NCBI RefSeq assembly: GCF_002483225.1
Contig: NZ_DLHL01000025.1
Coordinates: 1 to 64,000, forward strand
Source: Gemmatimonas sp. UBA7669
GTDB taxonomy: Bacteria > Gemmatimonadota > Gemmatimonadetes > Gemmatimonadales > Gemmatimonadaceae
Length of the DNA: 64,000 nt
Reading direction: 5' to 3'
In this document: in pieces, positions 29,613-38,305 of the stretch
Layout of the letters: the number at the start of each line of letters is the position of its first letter
Numbering within the stretch: position 1 is the first letter of the stretch
The notes under the pieces: generated by a model
The model's input: the letters and a program-made list of their open reading frames with translations, nothing else
What the model was told of the DNA's origin: nothing
Databases searched by the model: none
Position numbers and translations under genes: made by a program

Positions 29613-31457
29613 GTGTCCGCATTCCGTTTCTTCCCTCGTGGCCCGCAGGGGCCAGCTCCGCGGTGGCCGCTTGCGGCTCTCGCGCTTGCCGTCGCGACCC
29701 TCGCCGGCGGCTTGCCCGTGTCCACGCTGCCGGCCCAGTCCAGTGGCCAGGGCAATGCGGCCGGCGCCGCCTCGGTCCTGTCCGATACGGCACGCAGTGT
29801 GCGCGCGGGGGTGGACCCGCTGCGTGGCAACGTGGGCGCGCTCAGTGCGCTGAGTGCACAGGCGCGCTCACAGCAGGATGCGTTCGAGCGCAATCACCGG
29901 CTCGGGCTGCGTTTCTACAATGGCGGAGCCGACGCGAGCTGCGAGGTACCGCTGGGCCGCATCTGCTACTGGAACAACAACGGCGACGTACCGCCGCCGG
30001 CCGAGCGCAACGATGCGAAGATCGAACGCGAGCAACTGCTGGATCTGCTCGCGCGGGCGCAGAGTGCCGACCCCAAGGATGACTGGGTGAACGGCATGCG
30101 CGTGCGCTATGCCATTGAGGGGCAGAAGCCGGAGCTGGCGGTGGAGGCGGCGCGCGCCTGCGGCGGCACGAGCTGGTGGTGCGACGCCCTGCAGGGACTG
30201 GCGCTGCACAATGCCAACCTGCACCGCGAGGCGCAGGCAGCGTTTGAGCGGGCGTTGTCGGCCATGCCGGCGGCGCAGCGCTGCGAGTGGACCGATCTCA
30301 CGCCGTGGCTGGATCCGTCTACGCATGCAGCCTACAAGGCCATGAGCTGCGACGCGCGCGCCTCGTACAACACGCGCGTGCTGCGTCTGGCGCAGCCGCT
30401 CTGGATGCTGCCGGGCAATGATGCGGCCAGTGAGTGGTATGCGCGGCACACCATGTCGCGCATTCATTCGCTGGGCCGCATTCCCTACGATCTGCAGTGG
30501 GGCGATGACCTGCTCGAGTCGCAGCTGCGTTACGGCTGGCCGATGTCCTGGTCGGTGCAGAATGGTGGCGTGGCCGATCCGCGACCGCCGCAGGTCATCG
30601 GTCATGAGCCGACACCGAGCTACGACTTCATGCCCGTGCCGGCCGTGATCGAGAATCCGCTGGCGGCCAAGGAGGAGTCGTGGGAGCCCAAGCGTCGCAA
30701 GGCGCGCATGCGCTACGCCACGCGATACGCGGCGGGGTACGGTGAGCTGCCGCATCAGTTCGCGCGCTTCAAGCGCGGGGACACGACGCTGGTGGCCGGT
30801 GGCTTCCGTCTCATGCGCGAGCTCGAAATGGGGCGCGCGCCGTATAACGCCGGCCTGACGCTCGACGCACTCAATGGGCAGACGCCGGTGCAGGTCACCA
30901 AGGACGATGCCGGCGCCAATCGCGCGCTGCTCGCGCCCATGACCGCGCCCATGCTGGCCAGTCTCGAAGTGCTCGCGCCCACCGGCAAGCGGGCCGCGCG
31001 GGTGCGTGCGGCCGTGCAGCCGCTGCCCGCAGACACGCGCCTTTCGGACTTCCTGCTGCTGCAGCGTGGTGATCCGTCGCTCACCCCGAGCCTCGAGCGC
31101 AATGCCGAGCAGGCCTATGGGTCGCGCGATGTGGTCGGCGGTACGCAGATCGGCCTGTACTGGGAGATGTACCGTCCGGCCAGCCCGCAGGCACCACTGC
31201 AGGTGTCCGTGCGGGCCACACGACTGGGCGCGAGTTTCATGCAGCGTCTGGGCAGCAGCATCGGCTTGTCCAAGGCCCTGCAGCCGATCTCCATCAAGTA
31301 CAACGACAACGGGCGGCCCGATGGCGGGGCGGGGCGCAGCCTGACGCTCAATTTCCCGAGTGTGCCGGAGGGCGATTACCGGCTCACGCTGGTCGTGAGT
31401 GGATCGGGGATCACCGACAGCACGACGCAGACCATTCGCGTGAGGTCGGGGAGGTAG
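29613..31457 (+). CDS. large secreted protein with TPR-like region, unknown function
   Basis: 614 residues from a GTG start; a signal peptide ends near LPAQS (about residue 43). Residues 60-230 are helical with TPR-like pairs (LHNANLHREAQAAFERALSAMP) and several Cys (CEVPLGRICYW, CGGTSWWC, CEW, SCDA). The middle has a conserved-looking stretch 'GRIPYDLQWGDDLLESQLRYGWPMSW' (cited in pieces), rich in Trp/Asp. The C-terminal 150 residues are beta-rich. I do not recognise the family beyond a resemblance to lineage-specific secreted proteins. It ends at the long inverted repeat of 31.5 kb. Confidence 0.6.
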   Translation: MSAFRFFPRGPQGPAPRWPLAALALAVATLAGGLPVSTLPAQSSGQGNAAGAASVLSDTARSVRAGVDPLRGNVGALSALSAQARSQQDAFERNHRLGLRFYNGGADASCEVPLGRICYWNNNGDVPPPAERNDAKIEREQLLDLLARAQSADPKDDWVNGMRVRYAIEGQKPELAVEAARACGGTSWWCDALQGLALHNANLHREAQAAFERALSAMPAAQRCEWTDLTPWLDPSTHAAYKAMSCDARASYNTRVLRLAQPLWMLPGNDAASEWYARHTMSRIHSLGRIPYDLQWGDDLLESQLRYGWPMSWSVQNGGVADPRPPQVIGHEPTPSYDFMPVPAVIENPLAAKEESWEPKRRKARMRYATRYAAGYGELPHQFARFKRGDTTLVAGGFRLMRELEMGRAPYNAGLTLDALNGQTPVQVTKDDAGANRALLAPMTAPMLASLEVLAPTGKRAARVRAAVQPLPADTRLSDFLLLQRGDPSLTPSLERNAEQAYGSRDVVGGTQIGLYWEMYRPASPQAPLQVSVRATRLGASFMQRLGSSIGLSKALQPISIKYNDNGRPDGGAGRSLTLNFPSVPEGDYRLTLVVSGSGITDSTTQTIRVRSGR

Positions 31458-31509
31458 GCACACCTCTCACCTCTCGTTTCGCATTTCAGACTTCAGATGT
31501 CTGATGTCC

Positions 31510-31804
31510 GAGATGTGAGGTGGGAGGATGAGACTGAAATAGATGATTGCGATGTGAGCAACCAATGAGATGGGAATCCCGATCGTATGCGGAGGGGACT
31601 GCGGTCGGGGTCGGGTCGCGGTCCAGGTCGGGGTCGGGTCGCGGTCCAGGTCGGGGTCGGGGTCGGGTCGGGGTCAAGGTCAAGGTGCCCCCCTCGCGAT
31701 AGTCCCGGTCGGCGCCCAGCCGCCCACGATCGCATCTCTCACATCATTCGTTGCTCACATCCCAATCATCTATTTCTGTCCCATCTCCCACCATCTCACA
31801 TCTC
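31510..31804. repeat. long imperfect inverted repeat between convergent genes
   Basis: The whole 31458-31818 spacer (361 nt) is repeat-like and holds no gene. Left arm 31510-31561 and right arm 31751-31804 are near-complementary (the outer about 52 nt match with few differences), and weaker pairing extends inward to about 31585 and 31727, where CGATCG recurs. The arms are purine/pyrimidine-skewed 'words' (GAGATGTGAGG, CACATCTCATCC). A small extra hairpin (TCAGAC...GTCTGA, 31486-31504) precedes it. The roughly 140-nt loop contains a 23-bp tandem repeat. Confidence 0.85.
31603..31680 (+). repeat. 23-bp G-rich tandem repeat with a G-quadruplex motif
   Basis: Two near-identical 23-bp units built on GGTCGGGGTCGGGTCGCGG (31603-31625 and 31626-31648) are followed by a decaying third of GGTCGG steps. 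At 31653-31673 four runs of 3-4 G are separated by TC, a classic G-quadruplex pattern on the plus strand. Confidence 0.85.
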
Positions 31805-31818
31805 ATCCTCTCCCCATC

Positions 31819-33351
31819 TCACCTCTCAAGGGAGCGAGAGGATTTGACGAGGACAATGCCTACGGGTGCGCCGTAGTCATCGTTCGAGATGGGCAGGCCC
31901 GGCGGCGCCATCCATTGGCCTCCGTCCGCGCGCACCATGAGGCGGTGGGTTCCCGGCGCGAGCTTGAGCTCGGCGCGCCAGCGTCCGCTGGGATGCCGCT
32001 TGAGCTGCGTCACGGTCCAGGCCGTGGCATCGCCCATCAGCTCCACGCTTTCCGCACGCGGCGCATCAACAAGCAGCACGACGCGCAGCGTGTCACCCGC
32101 GCCCTCGCCGGCAGCGGTTCCGGACTCGAGCGAGGCGCTGTCCACACCCGTCGTTGACGCCGCCACGGTGACGCCACGCAGACTGGCGGCATCCACGCGG
32201 CCGAGGGTGCGGGCCTCGAAGGACAAAATGCCGTTGGGCGTGCCCGCATGATCGTCCCGCCAAGGCAGACGCGAAATGCGCACACCGATGCCCACAATGG
32301 GCGAGAAACCGCGACGCGGTCGGTCACTGAGGTCATCGCGCAGCGACGTGCCGCCCACCGTGGCCGCATTGGACGCCGCCGACCCCACCAGCGACAGCCA
32401 ACCCGTCACCGGCTGCACCACGGCCACCGAGGCCACTGTGGGCACCGCCTGGGGACGCGGCGCGAGCGCGTCGCGACTGATCCAGGTCGCCACCGGCGCC
32501 GTCACCGACACCAGCCAGCCCGTGGCACCGGTCTGGAAGCCCATCGAGGCAATGCCCGTGGCCAGATCGCGCCGCTGCACGGTGCGCAAAGTGCGACTGC
32601 TCACCATGCGTCCCGCATCGTTCGGCAAGCCCGCCATCTGATCAGGCTCGTCCACCGTGATGGTCTGCGTGGTCATGCGACTGGCGCGCTCGAGCGACAT
32701 GCCGAAGGCCAGTTCGACACCGGCGTAGCGCGTGATGAGCCCCGCCTCCGCCCGCCCAACGCGACCCACGTCCACACGCCGCGAAATGGTGGTGTCGGCG
32801 CCGCGATCATCGAGGCCGCCCGAGGCCTGTACCACCGGCAAACCGCCAAGCCGCCCCGGTGCGCCGTCCAGCGAGCCATGGCCAAAGGACACCGCGCCCC
32901 AGACCCGCTGTTCGCCAAACCGTGCACGCGCGCGCAAGGCCAGCGTGCCCTGCGTTGCCTCATGACTGCTCATGGCATCGCGCAGGCTCGCATTGCCGCT
33001 GGCGAGGGCCGTGAACTTGACTCGACCGAGACGCCCGATGGGCTGCGTGGCGCCCAGCCACACGTCGTTGCGCTGCGACAGGGCGCTGCCGCTGCCGTCA
33101 GGCAGCAGGGCGACGCCGAGGAGCGAGAAGCTGGCCGTTTCCGTGACGCTGCCGATGTTGGCCGACGGCGCGATGGGCGACTCGGTCCGCGATTGCGCCA
33201 TGAGCGCACGCCCGCCCGCCAGCGAGGCCAGCGCCGCCGAAAGGGCGCAGGGCACCGCCCAACGGTGACTCCGGGAACTACGACTCGACGGAGCCGGAGT
33301 CCCAGGCCACGGACGCTGCGTCGCACGAAGGGGTCGGCGGGCGATCGTCAC
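31819..33351 (-). CDS. surface/secreted protein with C-terminal glycogen-binding (CBM48) domain
   Basis: 510 residues. An N-terminal signal region (to about residue 52, LMAQS) leads about 360 residues of alternating beta strands with many Thr/Ser/Gly, barrel-like. The last 85 residues match an AMPK-beta/isoamylase early-set CBM48 domain: 'VVLLVDAPRAESVELMGDATAWT', 'GRWRAELKLAPGTHRLMVRADGG', then 'WMAPPGLP' (cited in pieces). Its start overlaps the stop of the upstream gene (ATGA), so it is the last gene of the sigma-factor operon. A role in binding alpha-glucan at the outer membrane is inferred. Confidence 0.75.
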   Translation of the reverse strand: MTIARRPLRATQRPWPGTPAPSSRSSRSHRWAVPCALSAALASLAGGRALMAQSRTESPIAPSANIGSVTETASFSLLGVALLPDGSGSALSQRNDVWLGATQPIGRLGRVKFTALASGNASLRDAMSSHEATQGTLALRARARFGEQRVWGAVSFGHGSLDGAPGRLGGLPVVQASGGLDDRGADTTISRRVDVGRVGRAEAGLITRYAGVELAFGMSLERASRMTTQTITVDEPDQMAGLPNDAGRMVSSRTLRTVQRRDLATGIASMGFQTGATGWLVSVTAPVATWISRDALAPRPQAVPTVASVAVVQPVTGWLSLVGSAASNAATVGGTSLRDDLSDRPRRGFSPIVGIGVRISRLPWRDDHAGTPNGILSFEARTLGRVDAASLRGVTVAASTTGVDSASLESGTAAGEGAGDTLRVVLLVDAPRAESVELMGDATAWTVTQLKRHPSGRWRAELKLAPGTHRLMVRADGGQWMAPPGLPISNDDYGAPVGIVLVKSSRSLER

Positions 33352-34136
33352 GGGTCAGGTGGGCGAATCGGCTTGCGATCCGTCGTCGCAGGTGTGGACG
33401 GCGAAGCGCCAGGCGGGATCGTTCCTCGAACATAGCGATTGAGGGCCTCGAGGGCCATACCGGGGCCACGCTGCGCGTTCTTGGCGACGAGTGCCTGAAG
33501 ACCGAGCAGCGCTTCGTCCCCCTTGGGCAGCGGGGACAGCGCATTCACGGCGTCTCGGGCATTGGGACGAGGCACGCCGCGGCTCACGAGATCCGTGAGC
33601 ACGACCAGGGCAATTTCGGTGGAGCCACGCGGGTTGTTGCGGCGCACGGACTGCAGCGTGGCCTCATCAATGCCCGCACGCAGGGCGGCCGCGCCGGCGG
33701 CCAGTTCGTCGGGTGAACTCGTGGGCCCGAGCGTCTCGCGTGCCGAGTTGAGGGCGGCGGCGAATTCACGCACGGTGCGCAGGATACGCTCGCTGCTCAT
33801 GCGACGCGCCGCCCCTTCAAGCGCACGATTGATGAGCGGCCGCGTTGGCAGGCCCATGTCGCGCGCGTCCTCGAACAGGCCGCGCAGGGTGTTGGCCGTG
33901 AGTGAGTCGAAACGGCTTTCGTCGAACTGAATCTGTGCACGGCTTTGCAGCGCGACCTGCGAGGCCGCAGCCTGCGTGGTCGCGGGCAACACCGGCGACG
34001 CGCTGGCACGCAGCGTGTCCGGCCGTGCCTGGGCGCCCAGGGGCCGTGCGGCAACTGCCAGTGGTGCCCAGGCCAGCATCAGCATGGGCAGCCTCGCCGA
34101 CAGTCGCCAGCTCAGACTCCTGTGCTCCCGTTTCAA
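33348..34136 (-). CDS. secreted helical protein in the CBM48 operon, unknown function
   Basis: A TTG at 34136 overlaps the TGA of the preceding gene (TTGA) and is preceded by GAGG; it gives a basic N-region and a signal peptide ending GAQA. An ATG at 34085, also after GAGG, would start inside the hydrophobic core. The mature part (about 220 residues) is helical and Ala/Arg/Leu-rich with no Cys; the C-terminus is Pro/Thr-rich. It overlaps the downstream CBM48 gene by ATGA. No family recognised. Coupling on both sides marks it as a functional partner of the two CBM48 proteins. Confidence 0.65.
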   Translation of the reverse strand: MKREHRSLSWRLSARLPMLMLAWAPLAVAARPLGAQARPDTLRASASPVLPATTQAAASQVALQSRAQIQFDESRFDSLTANTLRGLFEDARDMGLPTRPLINRALEGAARRMSSERILRTVREFAAALNSARETLGPTSSPDELAAGAAALRAGIDEATLQSVRRNNPRGSTEIALVVLTDLVSRGVPRPNARDAVNALSPLPKGDEALLGLQALVAKNAQRGPGMALEALNRYVRGTIPPGASPSTPATTDRKPIRPPDP

Positions 34137-34777
34137 CGCGCAGCCTCGTCGACGATCACGGCGTTGGTGGGGCCAAACCCGGCATCCGGCACCTGTGGCG
34201 CCAGCGGATCGACCAGCCACTGCTGACCGTCGACGACAAAGGCATAGGTGTGCCGACCCGGCTCAAGCGGCACCCGGGCCGACCAGGTGCCATCGGCCGC
34301 CTGCTGCACCATGGGCGTGGCCTGCTCGTCCCAGCCATTGAAGTCGCCCACCAGCGAGACTTCACGCGCCGTTGCGGGCAGGCGCAGCTCAAAACGCACC
34401 GTTCCGTCGCCCACCGCACGCGTGCTGCCCTCAAGCGTGTGCGCCGAGCCGGCAACAAACGCGCTGTCGGCCTGGCGCTGACTGGCCTCGGGCCGCCAGG
34501 GGCGCACCACACTCACGACCAACACGGCCGCTGCCGCGGCGCCCCACCACCACTGCGGACGGGGCAGACGCCGAGTTCCCGGTTTGCCGCCACCACCGCC
34601 ATGCTTCCGGCCTGCCTCGGCCAGTACGGCCCGGGCACAGTCTGCCGCCATGTGTGGCGTAGAGGCCGGCAGCGCCGCATACGACGCCCTGAGCCGCTGC
34701 GTGAGGCGCGTCTCCAATTCGGCGTCGACGCCGCTCTGATCATCGGGACCCGGGAAGGGCAAAGGCTGGTCAGCCAT
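34133..34777 (-). CDS. membrane protein with CBM48 domain, candidate anti-sigma factor
   Basis: The ATG at 34777 has GGGGAGG 8 nt upstream. About 75 cytoplasmic residues (acidic then basic) precede a TM helix (about 76-94, starting WWWGAAAAA), a 30-residue linker and a CBM48/early-set domain (126-210) with GDFNGW at 144-149, then Tyr178 and Trp187 at positions where AMPK-beta glycogen-binding domains place aromatics. It directly follows the ECF sigma factor, where anti-sigma genes usually sit. No HxxxCxxC zinc anti-sigma motif is present in the cytoplasmic part. An extracytoplasmic glycan-sensing anti-sigma role is an inference from position and topology. Confidence 0.7.
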   Translation of the reverse strand: MADQPLPFPGPDDQSGVDAELETRLTQRLRASYAALPASTPHMAADCARAVLAEAGRKHGGGGGKPGTRRLPRPQWWWGAAAAAVLVVSVVRPWRPEASQRQADSAFVAGSAHTLEGSTRAVGDGTVRFELRLPATAREVSLVGDFNGWDEQATPMVQQAADGTWSARVPLEPGRHTYAFVVDGQQWLVDPLAPQVPDAGFGPTNAVIVDEAAR

Positions 34778-34807
34778 GACAGACCTCCCCGGTGGGCGCA
34801 TTGCGAC

Positions 34808-35356
34808 TCATGACGCCGGCCCCTCGAAGTCGCGGCCCAGCAGCGCCCGCAACCGCTCGCTGCCGCGCTTGACGCGCATCTTGAGCGCCGACTCGCCTGC
34901 GCCTGTCATGGCCGACATCTCGCCGTACTCCAGCCCTTCGGCGTACTTGAGCAGCAGCGCTTCCCGCTGCAACGGATCGAGCTGCGCCAGGGCCCGCAGC
35001 AACGCGGCATCTTCCACACCGACTGGCGTGGTCGATGTGGGCGCGGTCGCCGAATCGATGGCGGCGTCGTCCTGAATGAACCGGCGCGTGCGCCGGCCAC
35101 GGGAGGTGAGGAAGTTGCGGCACTGGTTGGTCAGGATGCGGAACAGCCAACCGCGAAACTGATCGCGCTCGTCGTACCGCCCGATCGCGAGATAGGCCCG
35201 CAGAAAAGTGTCCTGAACCACGTCCTCCGCATCCGCCCGCTCTCCCAGCATGTGGTATGCGAACCGCCAGCACGCGTCGTGATAGCGCGAGACCAAAAGA
35301 CCGAAGGCCTCCCCGTCACCGGCGCGCGTCCGGACGACCAGTTCCGCGTCCGTCAT
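34808..35356 (-). CDS. ECF-type RNA polymerase sigma factor
   Basis: 182 residues, normal for the ECF family. Region 2 includes 'DAEDVVQDTFLRAYLAIGRYDERDQFRGWLFRI' (residues 42-74, cited in part) with the DxxQxxF core; a variable linker (about 95-115) leads to region 4 (about 118-172), 'QLDPLQREALLLKYAEGL' and 'MTGAGESALKMRVKRG', the -35-binding helix-turn-helix. The ATG at 35356 is chosen; GTG and TTG lie 3 and 6 nt upstream. First gene of the four-gene CBM48 operon, which it may autoregulate. Confidence 0.93.
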   Translation of the reverse strand: MTDAELVVRTRAGDGEAFGLLVSRYHDACWRFAYHMLGERADAEDVVQDTFLRAYLAIGRYDERDQFRGWLFRILTNQCRNFLTSRGRRTRRFIQDDAAIDSATAPTSTTPVGVEDAALLRALAQLDPLQREALLLKYAEGLEYGEMSAMTGAGESALKMRVKRGSERLRALLGRDFEGPAS

Positions 35357-35471
35357 CACCAAGTCAACATCGCAGCCACGCCACTCGTCACAGTGGCTCG
35401 GCCGTCGGGCCGCTGGTGAACCGCGGCGGACCGGCTCGATGACAGCTGGTACCCCGCGGATGAAGCCAGGG

Positions 35472-36077
35472 TCATCCGCGCAGCGAAGCCAACACCTGGA
35501 CCGCCATTACCGCCAGGAACAGCCCCATGCCCAGCCGGTTGACCCCGCCCAAACGCTGCATCACCGCCGGGGTGTCACTCATGCGGACATCCTGGGTCTC
35601 CGCAAATCGCCGGGCCGCGCGGGCGCGACGGAAGAGAAACCAGTTCGCTGTCCCGCCGGCGGCAATCGACAGAGAAATCCGCACCGCCGCGATGAGATTG
35701 ACCACCGATTGATTCTCGGGCTTCATCATCTCATCGAGCGTCTGCGGCAACTCCATGTCGGGCCCGAGCAAGCGAATGGCCACGAGCGGCGCGAAAAAGA
35801 AGATCGCCCACTGCAGATAGAGCTTGCGATAGAGGAACCAGAGCGGGCCGAACAGGGCGGCGCTCCAATTCCAGGTTGGCACGAACTGCGGATCGTCGAC
35901 GAACACCTGGAGCTTGCGTCGATATACCGACTCCCAGCGCGGGCCGATGAATGCGGCCAGCAGCGCTTCGTCGCGTGACGCCGCGGCCCCACCGGCCTGC
36001 GCCCAGCGTGGCAACTCGGGCGGTGGCGGCGCGGACTGGTTCTCCGGTCGGTCGGACGGGGAGTTGGACTCGGTCAT
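35472..36077 (-). CDS. DUF2628 membrane protein
   Basis: A 201-residue protein with a Pro-rich cytoplasmic start and the DUF2628 pattern 'FIGPRWESVYRRKLQVF', 'PTWNWSAALFGPLWFLYRKLYLQWAI' (cited in pieces), then two or three further hydrophobic helices. The family is uncharacterised; members are small inner-membrane proteins. It is the gene nearest the agmatine pair (12 nt after its stop), so the three may be cotranscribed. Confidence 0.8.
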   Translation of the reverse strand: MTESNSPSDRPENQSAPPPPELPRWAQAGGAAASRDEALLAAFIGPRWESVYRRKLQVFVDDPQFVPTWNWSAALFGPLWFLYRKLYLQWAIFFFAPLVAIRLLGPDMELPQTLDEMMKPENQSVVNLIAAVRISLSIAAGGTANWFLFRRARAARRFAETQDVRMSDTPAVMQRLGGVNRLGMGLFLAVMAVQVLASLRG

Positions 36078-36089
36078 CTCGGCTTCCGT

Positions 36090-37259
36090 TCAGGCGCCAG
36101 CGGCGGGCACATGCCGCACGCTCGGTTGCTGCTGCGACAGACAGTGCAGCGTGCCCAACCCCCACACGAGATCGACGGCATGAATGCCGATGACGTCGTG
36201 CTGCGGCAGCAGACTCGCGAGCGTGTTGAGCGCCACGCGATCGTTGCGGTCGTTGAAGGTCGGTACGAGACAAACCCCATTGCCGAGGTAGAAGTTCGCG
36301 TAGCTGGCCGGCAGGCGCGTGCCGTCCATGATGACCGGGCGCGGATAGGGCAAAGTGACGACACGAAGGGCTTCGCCGCGCGCGTCCGTCGCGCCTTCGA
36401 GTCGCCGCAGATTGTCCAGCGAGCGCGCGTGGTTCTCGTCGTCGGGGTTTTCCTCGTGCGCGAGCACCATTACCCCGGGCGCCACGAAACGCGCAATGTC
36501 GTCGATGTGCCCATGCGTATCGTCGCCGACACAGCCCTCACCCAGCCAGATGGTTTTGCTGATGCCGAGGTACTCGGCGAATGCGCGCTCGTAGTCGGCG
36601 CGGGTATAGCCGGGATTGCGCACCTGTACGTCGCTGAGCAACCACTCCTCAGTCACCAGCATGGTGCCGCGGCCATCAGTTTCGATGCCACCGCCTTCGA
36701 GCACGAGAGCTGCGCCGGTATCATGGCGCAGGGCCTGCACCATAGGCAGCCCCGACACACTGGCCATGCGCGCCGGTACTTCGCGGTCGAGCGCGAAGTT
36801 GTCGTACTTGGCCCAGGCGTTGAAGTCCCAGCGGATCCACTCGACGGTGCCGTCTGCCGTATGCACGGCCGTTGCCCCCGAATCACGCAACCACACGCGA
36901 TCGGTGGGCTGCACATGCAGGCGATATCGGGACGCGTCCACGTCGTGCATGGTGAGTGCACTGCGCGCCTCGTCGGCGACCTCATCGCTGTGGCAGAGAA
37001 TCTCCACACGTTCGTAGGGCGCGAGTGCGCGCACGATTTCCGCGTACACCCACGGAATGGGCGCGAACTTGCCCGGCCAGTCGGGCTCGTGGTGCGGCCA
37101 GCCAATCCAGGTGGCGTCGTGACGCTCCCACTCCGCGGGCATACGACGCGCGGGCACGGCCTGGGCCCGCGCCGCGGTCCCGGCCGCCTGCGCCGCCGTG
37201 ATCGCGGCGTTGGCGGCGATCACCGCCGCGCTGGCGGCAATGCTGGCCGCTGTGCTCAC
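36090..37259 (-). CDS. aguA: agmatine deiminase
   Basis: Converts agmatine to N-carbamoylputrescine and ammonia (peptidyl-arginine deiminase fold). Residues numbered from GTG 37259, which overlaps the aguB stop (GTGA): active-site His249 and Asp251 in HGHIDD, nucleophile Cys373 in GTLHCLSQQ (family consensus G-x-x-H-C-x-T/S-Q-Q). WLRDSG and EGGGIETDG are typical. The first 40 residues are an Ala-rich segment (AASAAVIAANAAITAA) that other family members lack; an ATG at 37142 (MPAEWERH) would give a normal 350-residue protein. It forms an operon with aguB: together they make putrescine from agmatine. Confidence 0.93.
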   Translation of the reverse strand: MSTAASIAASAAVIAANAAITAAQAAGTAARAQAVPARRMPAEWERHDATWIGWPHHEPDWPGKFAPIPWVYAEIVRALAPYERVEILCHSDEVADEARSALTMHDVDASRYRLHVQPTDRVWLRDSGATAVHTADGTVEWIRWDFNAWAKYDNFALDREVPARMASVSGLPMVQALRHDTGAALVLEGGGIETDGRGTMLVTEEWLLSDVQVRNPGYTRADYERAFAEYLGISKTIWLGEGCVGDDTHGHIDDIARFVAPGVMVLAHEENPDDENHARSLDNLRRLEGATDARGEALRVVTLPYPRPVIMDGTRLPASYANFYLGNGVCLVPTFNDRNDRVALNTLASLLPQHDVIGIHAVDLVWGLGTLHCLSQQQPSVRHVPAAGA

Positions 37260-38179
37260 GACGGCCCCATCCAACGGTTGAGAATGGGACCATACGCGTC
37301 GATGCGCCGGTCACGCAGGAAGGGCCAGTTGCGCCGCGTCTCCTCGATGAGGCTCAGGTCGCACTGGGCCACGAGAATGGCCGGCTCGGTCCCGGCCTGC
37401 TCGAGGTAACGGCCAAACGGATCGCAGATGAACGACTGCCCGAAGAACTCGAGCCCGTCGGTGCCCGGCTCGGGCTCGAAGCCCACACGATTGGGCGAGG
37501 CCACGAAGACGCCGTTGGCGATGGCGTGTGCGCGCTGCGCGGTACGCCACGCATCAACCTGCGCGTCGCCGAATGTGGCCTTCTCCGCGGGATGCCAGCC
37601 GATGGCCGTGGGATAGAACAGCACCTGCGCCCCGAGCAGCGCCGTGATGCGCGCGCCTTCGGGATACCACTGATCCCAGCAGATGAGCACACCGATGTCA
37701 GCGTAGCGCGTACGCCAGACACGGAAGCCGTTGTAGCCCGGATGCCGCTCGTGCCGCTGGTCACCCGTCAGGTCACCGGGCGCGAAGTAGTACTTCTCCT
37801 CGAAGAGCGGGTCGTGCGGGATGTGCATCTTGCGATACGTGCCCAGTACGCTGCCGTCGGCATCGATGACGGTGGCCGAGTTGCGGTAGAGGCCCGGGGC
37901 CTCGCGCTCGTAGTACGGCACGACGATGACGATGGCGAGCTCCTTCGCCAACGCCTGAAAGGTGTGCACGATGGGACCGTCGGCCGGCTCGGCAATGTCA
38001 AACCGCTCCGGACGCACCGTCTTGCAGAAGTACGGCGCGTTGAAGAGTTCCTGCAGGCAGATGATCTGCGCACCACGCGCCGCGGCTTCCCGCACGCGTG
38101 TTACGGCCTTGGCCACATTGGCGGCCAGATCGTCGGACGCGGTGTCCTGCACGATCCCGATGGTGACGATGTTGGGCAT
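37256..38179 (-). CDS. aguB: N-carbamoylputrescine amidohydrolase
   Basis: Nitrilase-superfamily enzyme releasing putrescine, CO2 and ammonia from N-carbamoylputrescine. From the ATG at 38179 (307 residues) the catalytic triad is Glu44 (CLQELFN), Lys117 (YRKMHIPHD) and Cys167 (LICWDQWYPE), in the order and sequence context of the plant/bacterial AguB subgroup. The start is followed at once by the family N-terminus 'PNIVTIGIVQ'. There is no Shine-Dalgarno; TATCTT lies 6 nt before the ATG. Overlap with aguA couples the two enzymes. Confidence 0.95.
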   Translation of the reverse strand: MPNIVTIGIVQDTASDDLAANVAKAVTRVREAAARGAQIICLQELFNAPYFCKTVRPERFDIAEPADGPIVHTFQALAKELAIVIVVPYYEREAPGLYRNSATVIDADGSVLGTYRKMHIPHDPLFEEKYYFAPGDLTGDQRHERHPGYNGFRVWRTRYADIGVLICWDQWYPEGARITALLGAQVLFYPTAIGWHPAEKATFGDAQVDAWRTAQRAHAIANGVFVASPNRVGFEPEPGTDGLEFFGQSFICDPFGRYLEQAGTEPAILVAQCDLSLIEETRRNWPFLRDRRIDAYGPILNRWMGPS

Positions 38180-38191
38180 GCGATAAAGATA
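38180..38191 (-). promoter_or_regulatory. TATCTT box 6 nt before the aguB ATG
   Basis: On the minus strand TATCTT (38191-38186), then TATCGC and ATG. The 6-nt spacing places a transcription start at the ATG itself, so a leaderless mRNA is likely. No Shine-Dalgarno is visible. Confidence 0.45.
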
Positions 38192-38223
38192 GCCAAACTC
38201 GTGAGGCGAAACGCTCACTCAGG

Positions 38224-38287
38224 ACCCGGAACTCGAACTCAAAACCCGGAACTGATCGGTTTCGGGTTCTGGGTTCAAGTTCCGGGT
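38224..38287. repeat. 64-bp palindromic intergenic repeat (family copy 2, tail-to-tail)
   Basis: Arms 38224-38257 and 38254-38287 share GATC at the centre; 29 of 34 positions are complementary. The arm reads ACCCGGAACT(C/T)GAAC(T/C)C... then ACCCGGAACTGATC. It lies between the TetR gene and aguB, both minus strand, just downstream of TetR's neighbour aguB promoter. Confidence 0.88.
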
Positions 38288-38305
38288 TGCGAGTTGCCCT
38301 GGTGG

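Noticed and set aside
31603..31680. CRISPR array
   Set aside because: The 23-bp units are directly adjacent without unique spacers, and no cas genes are present.
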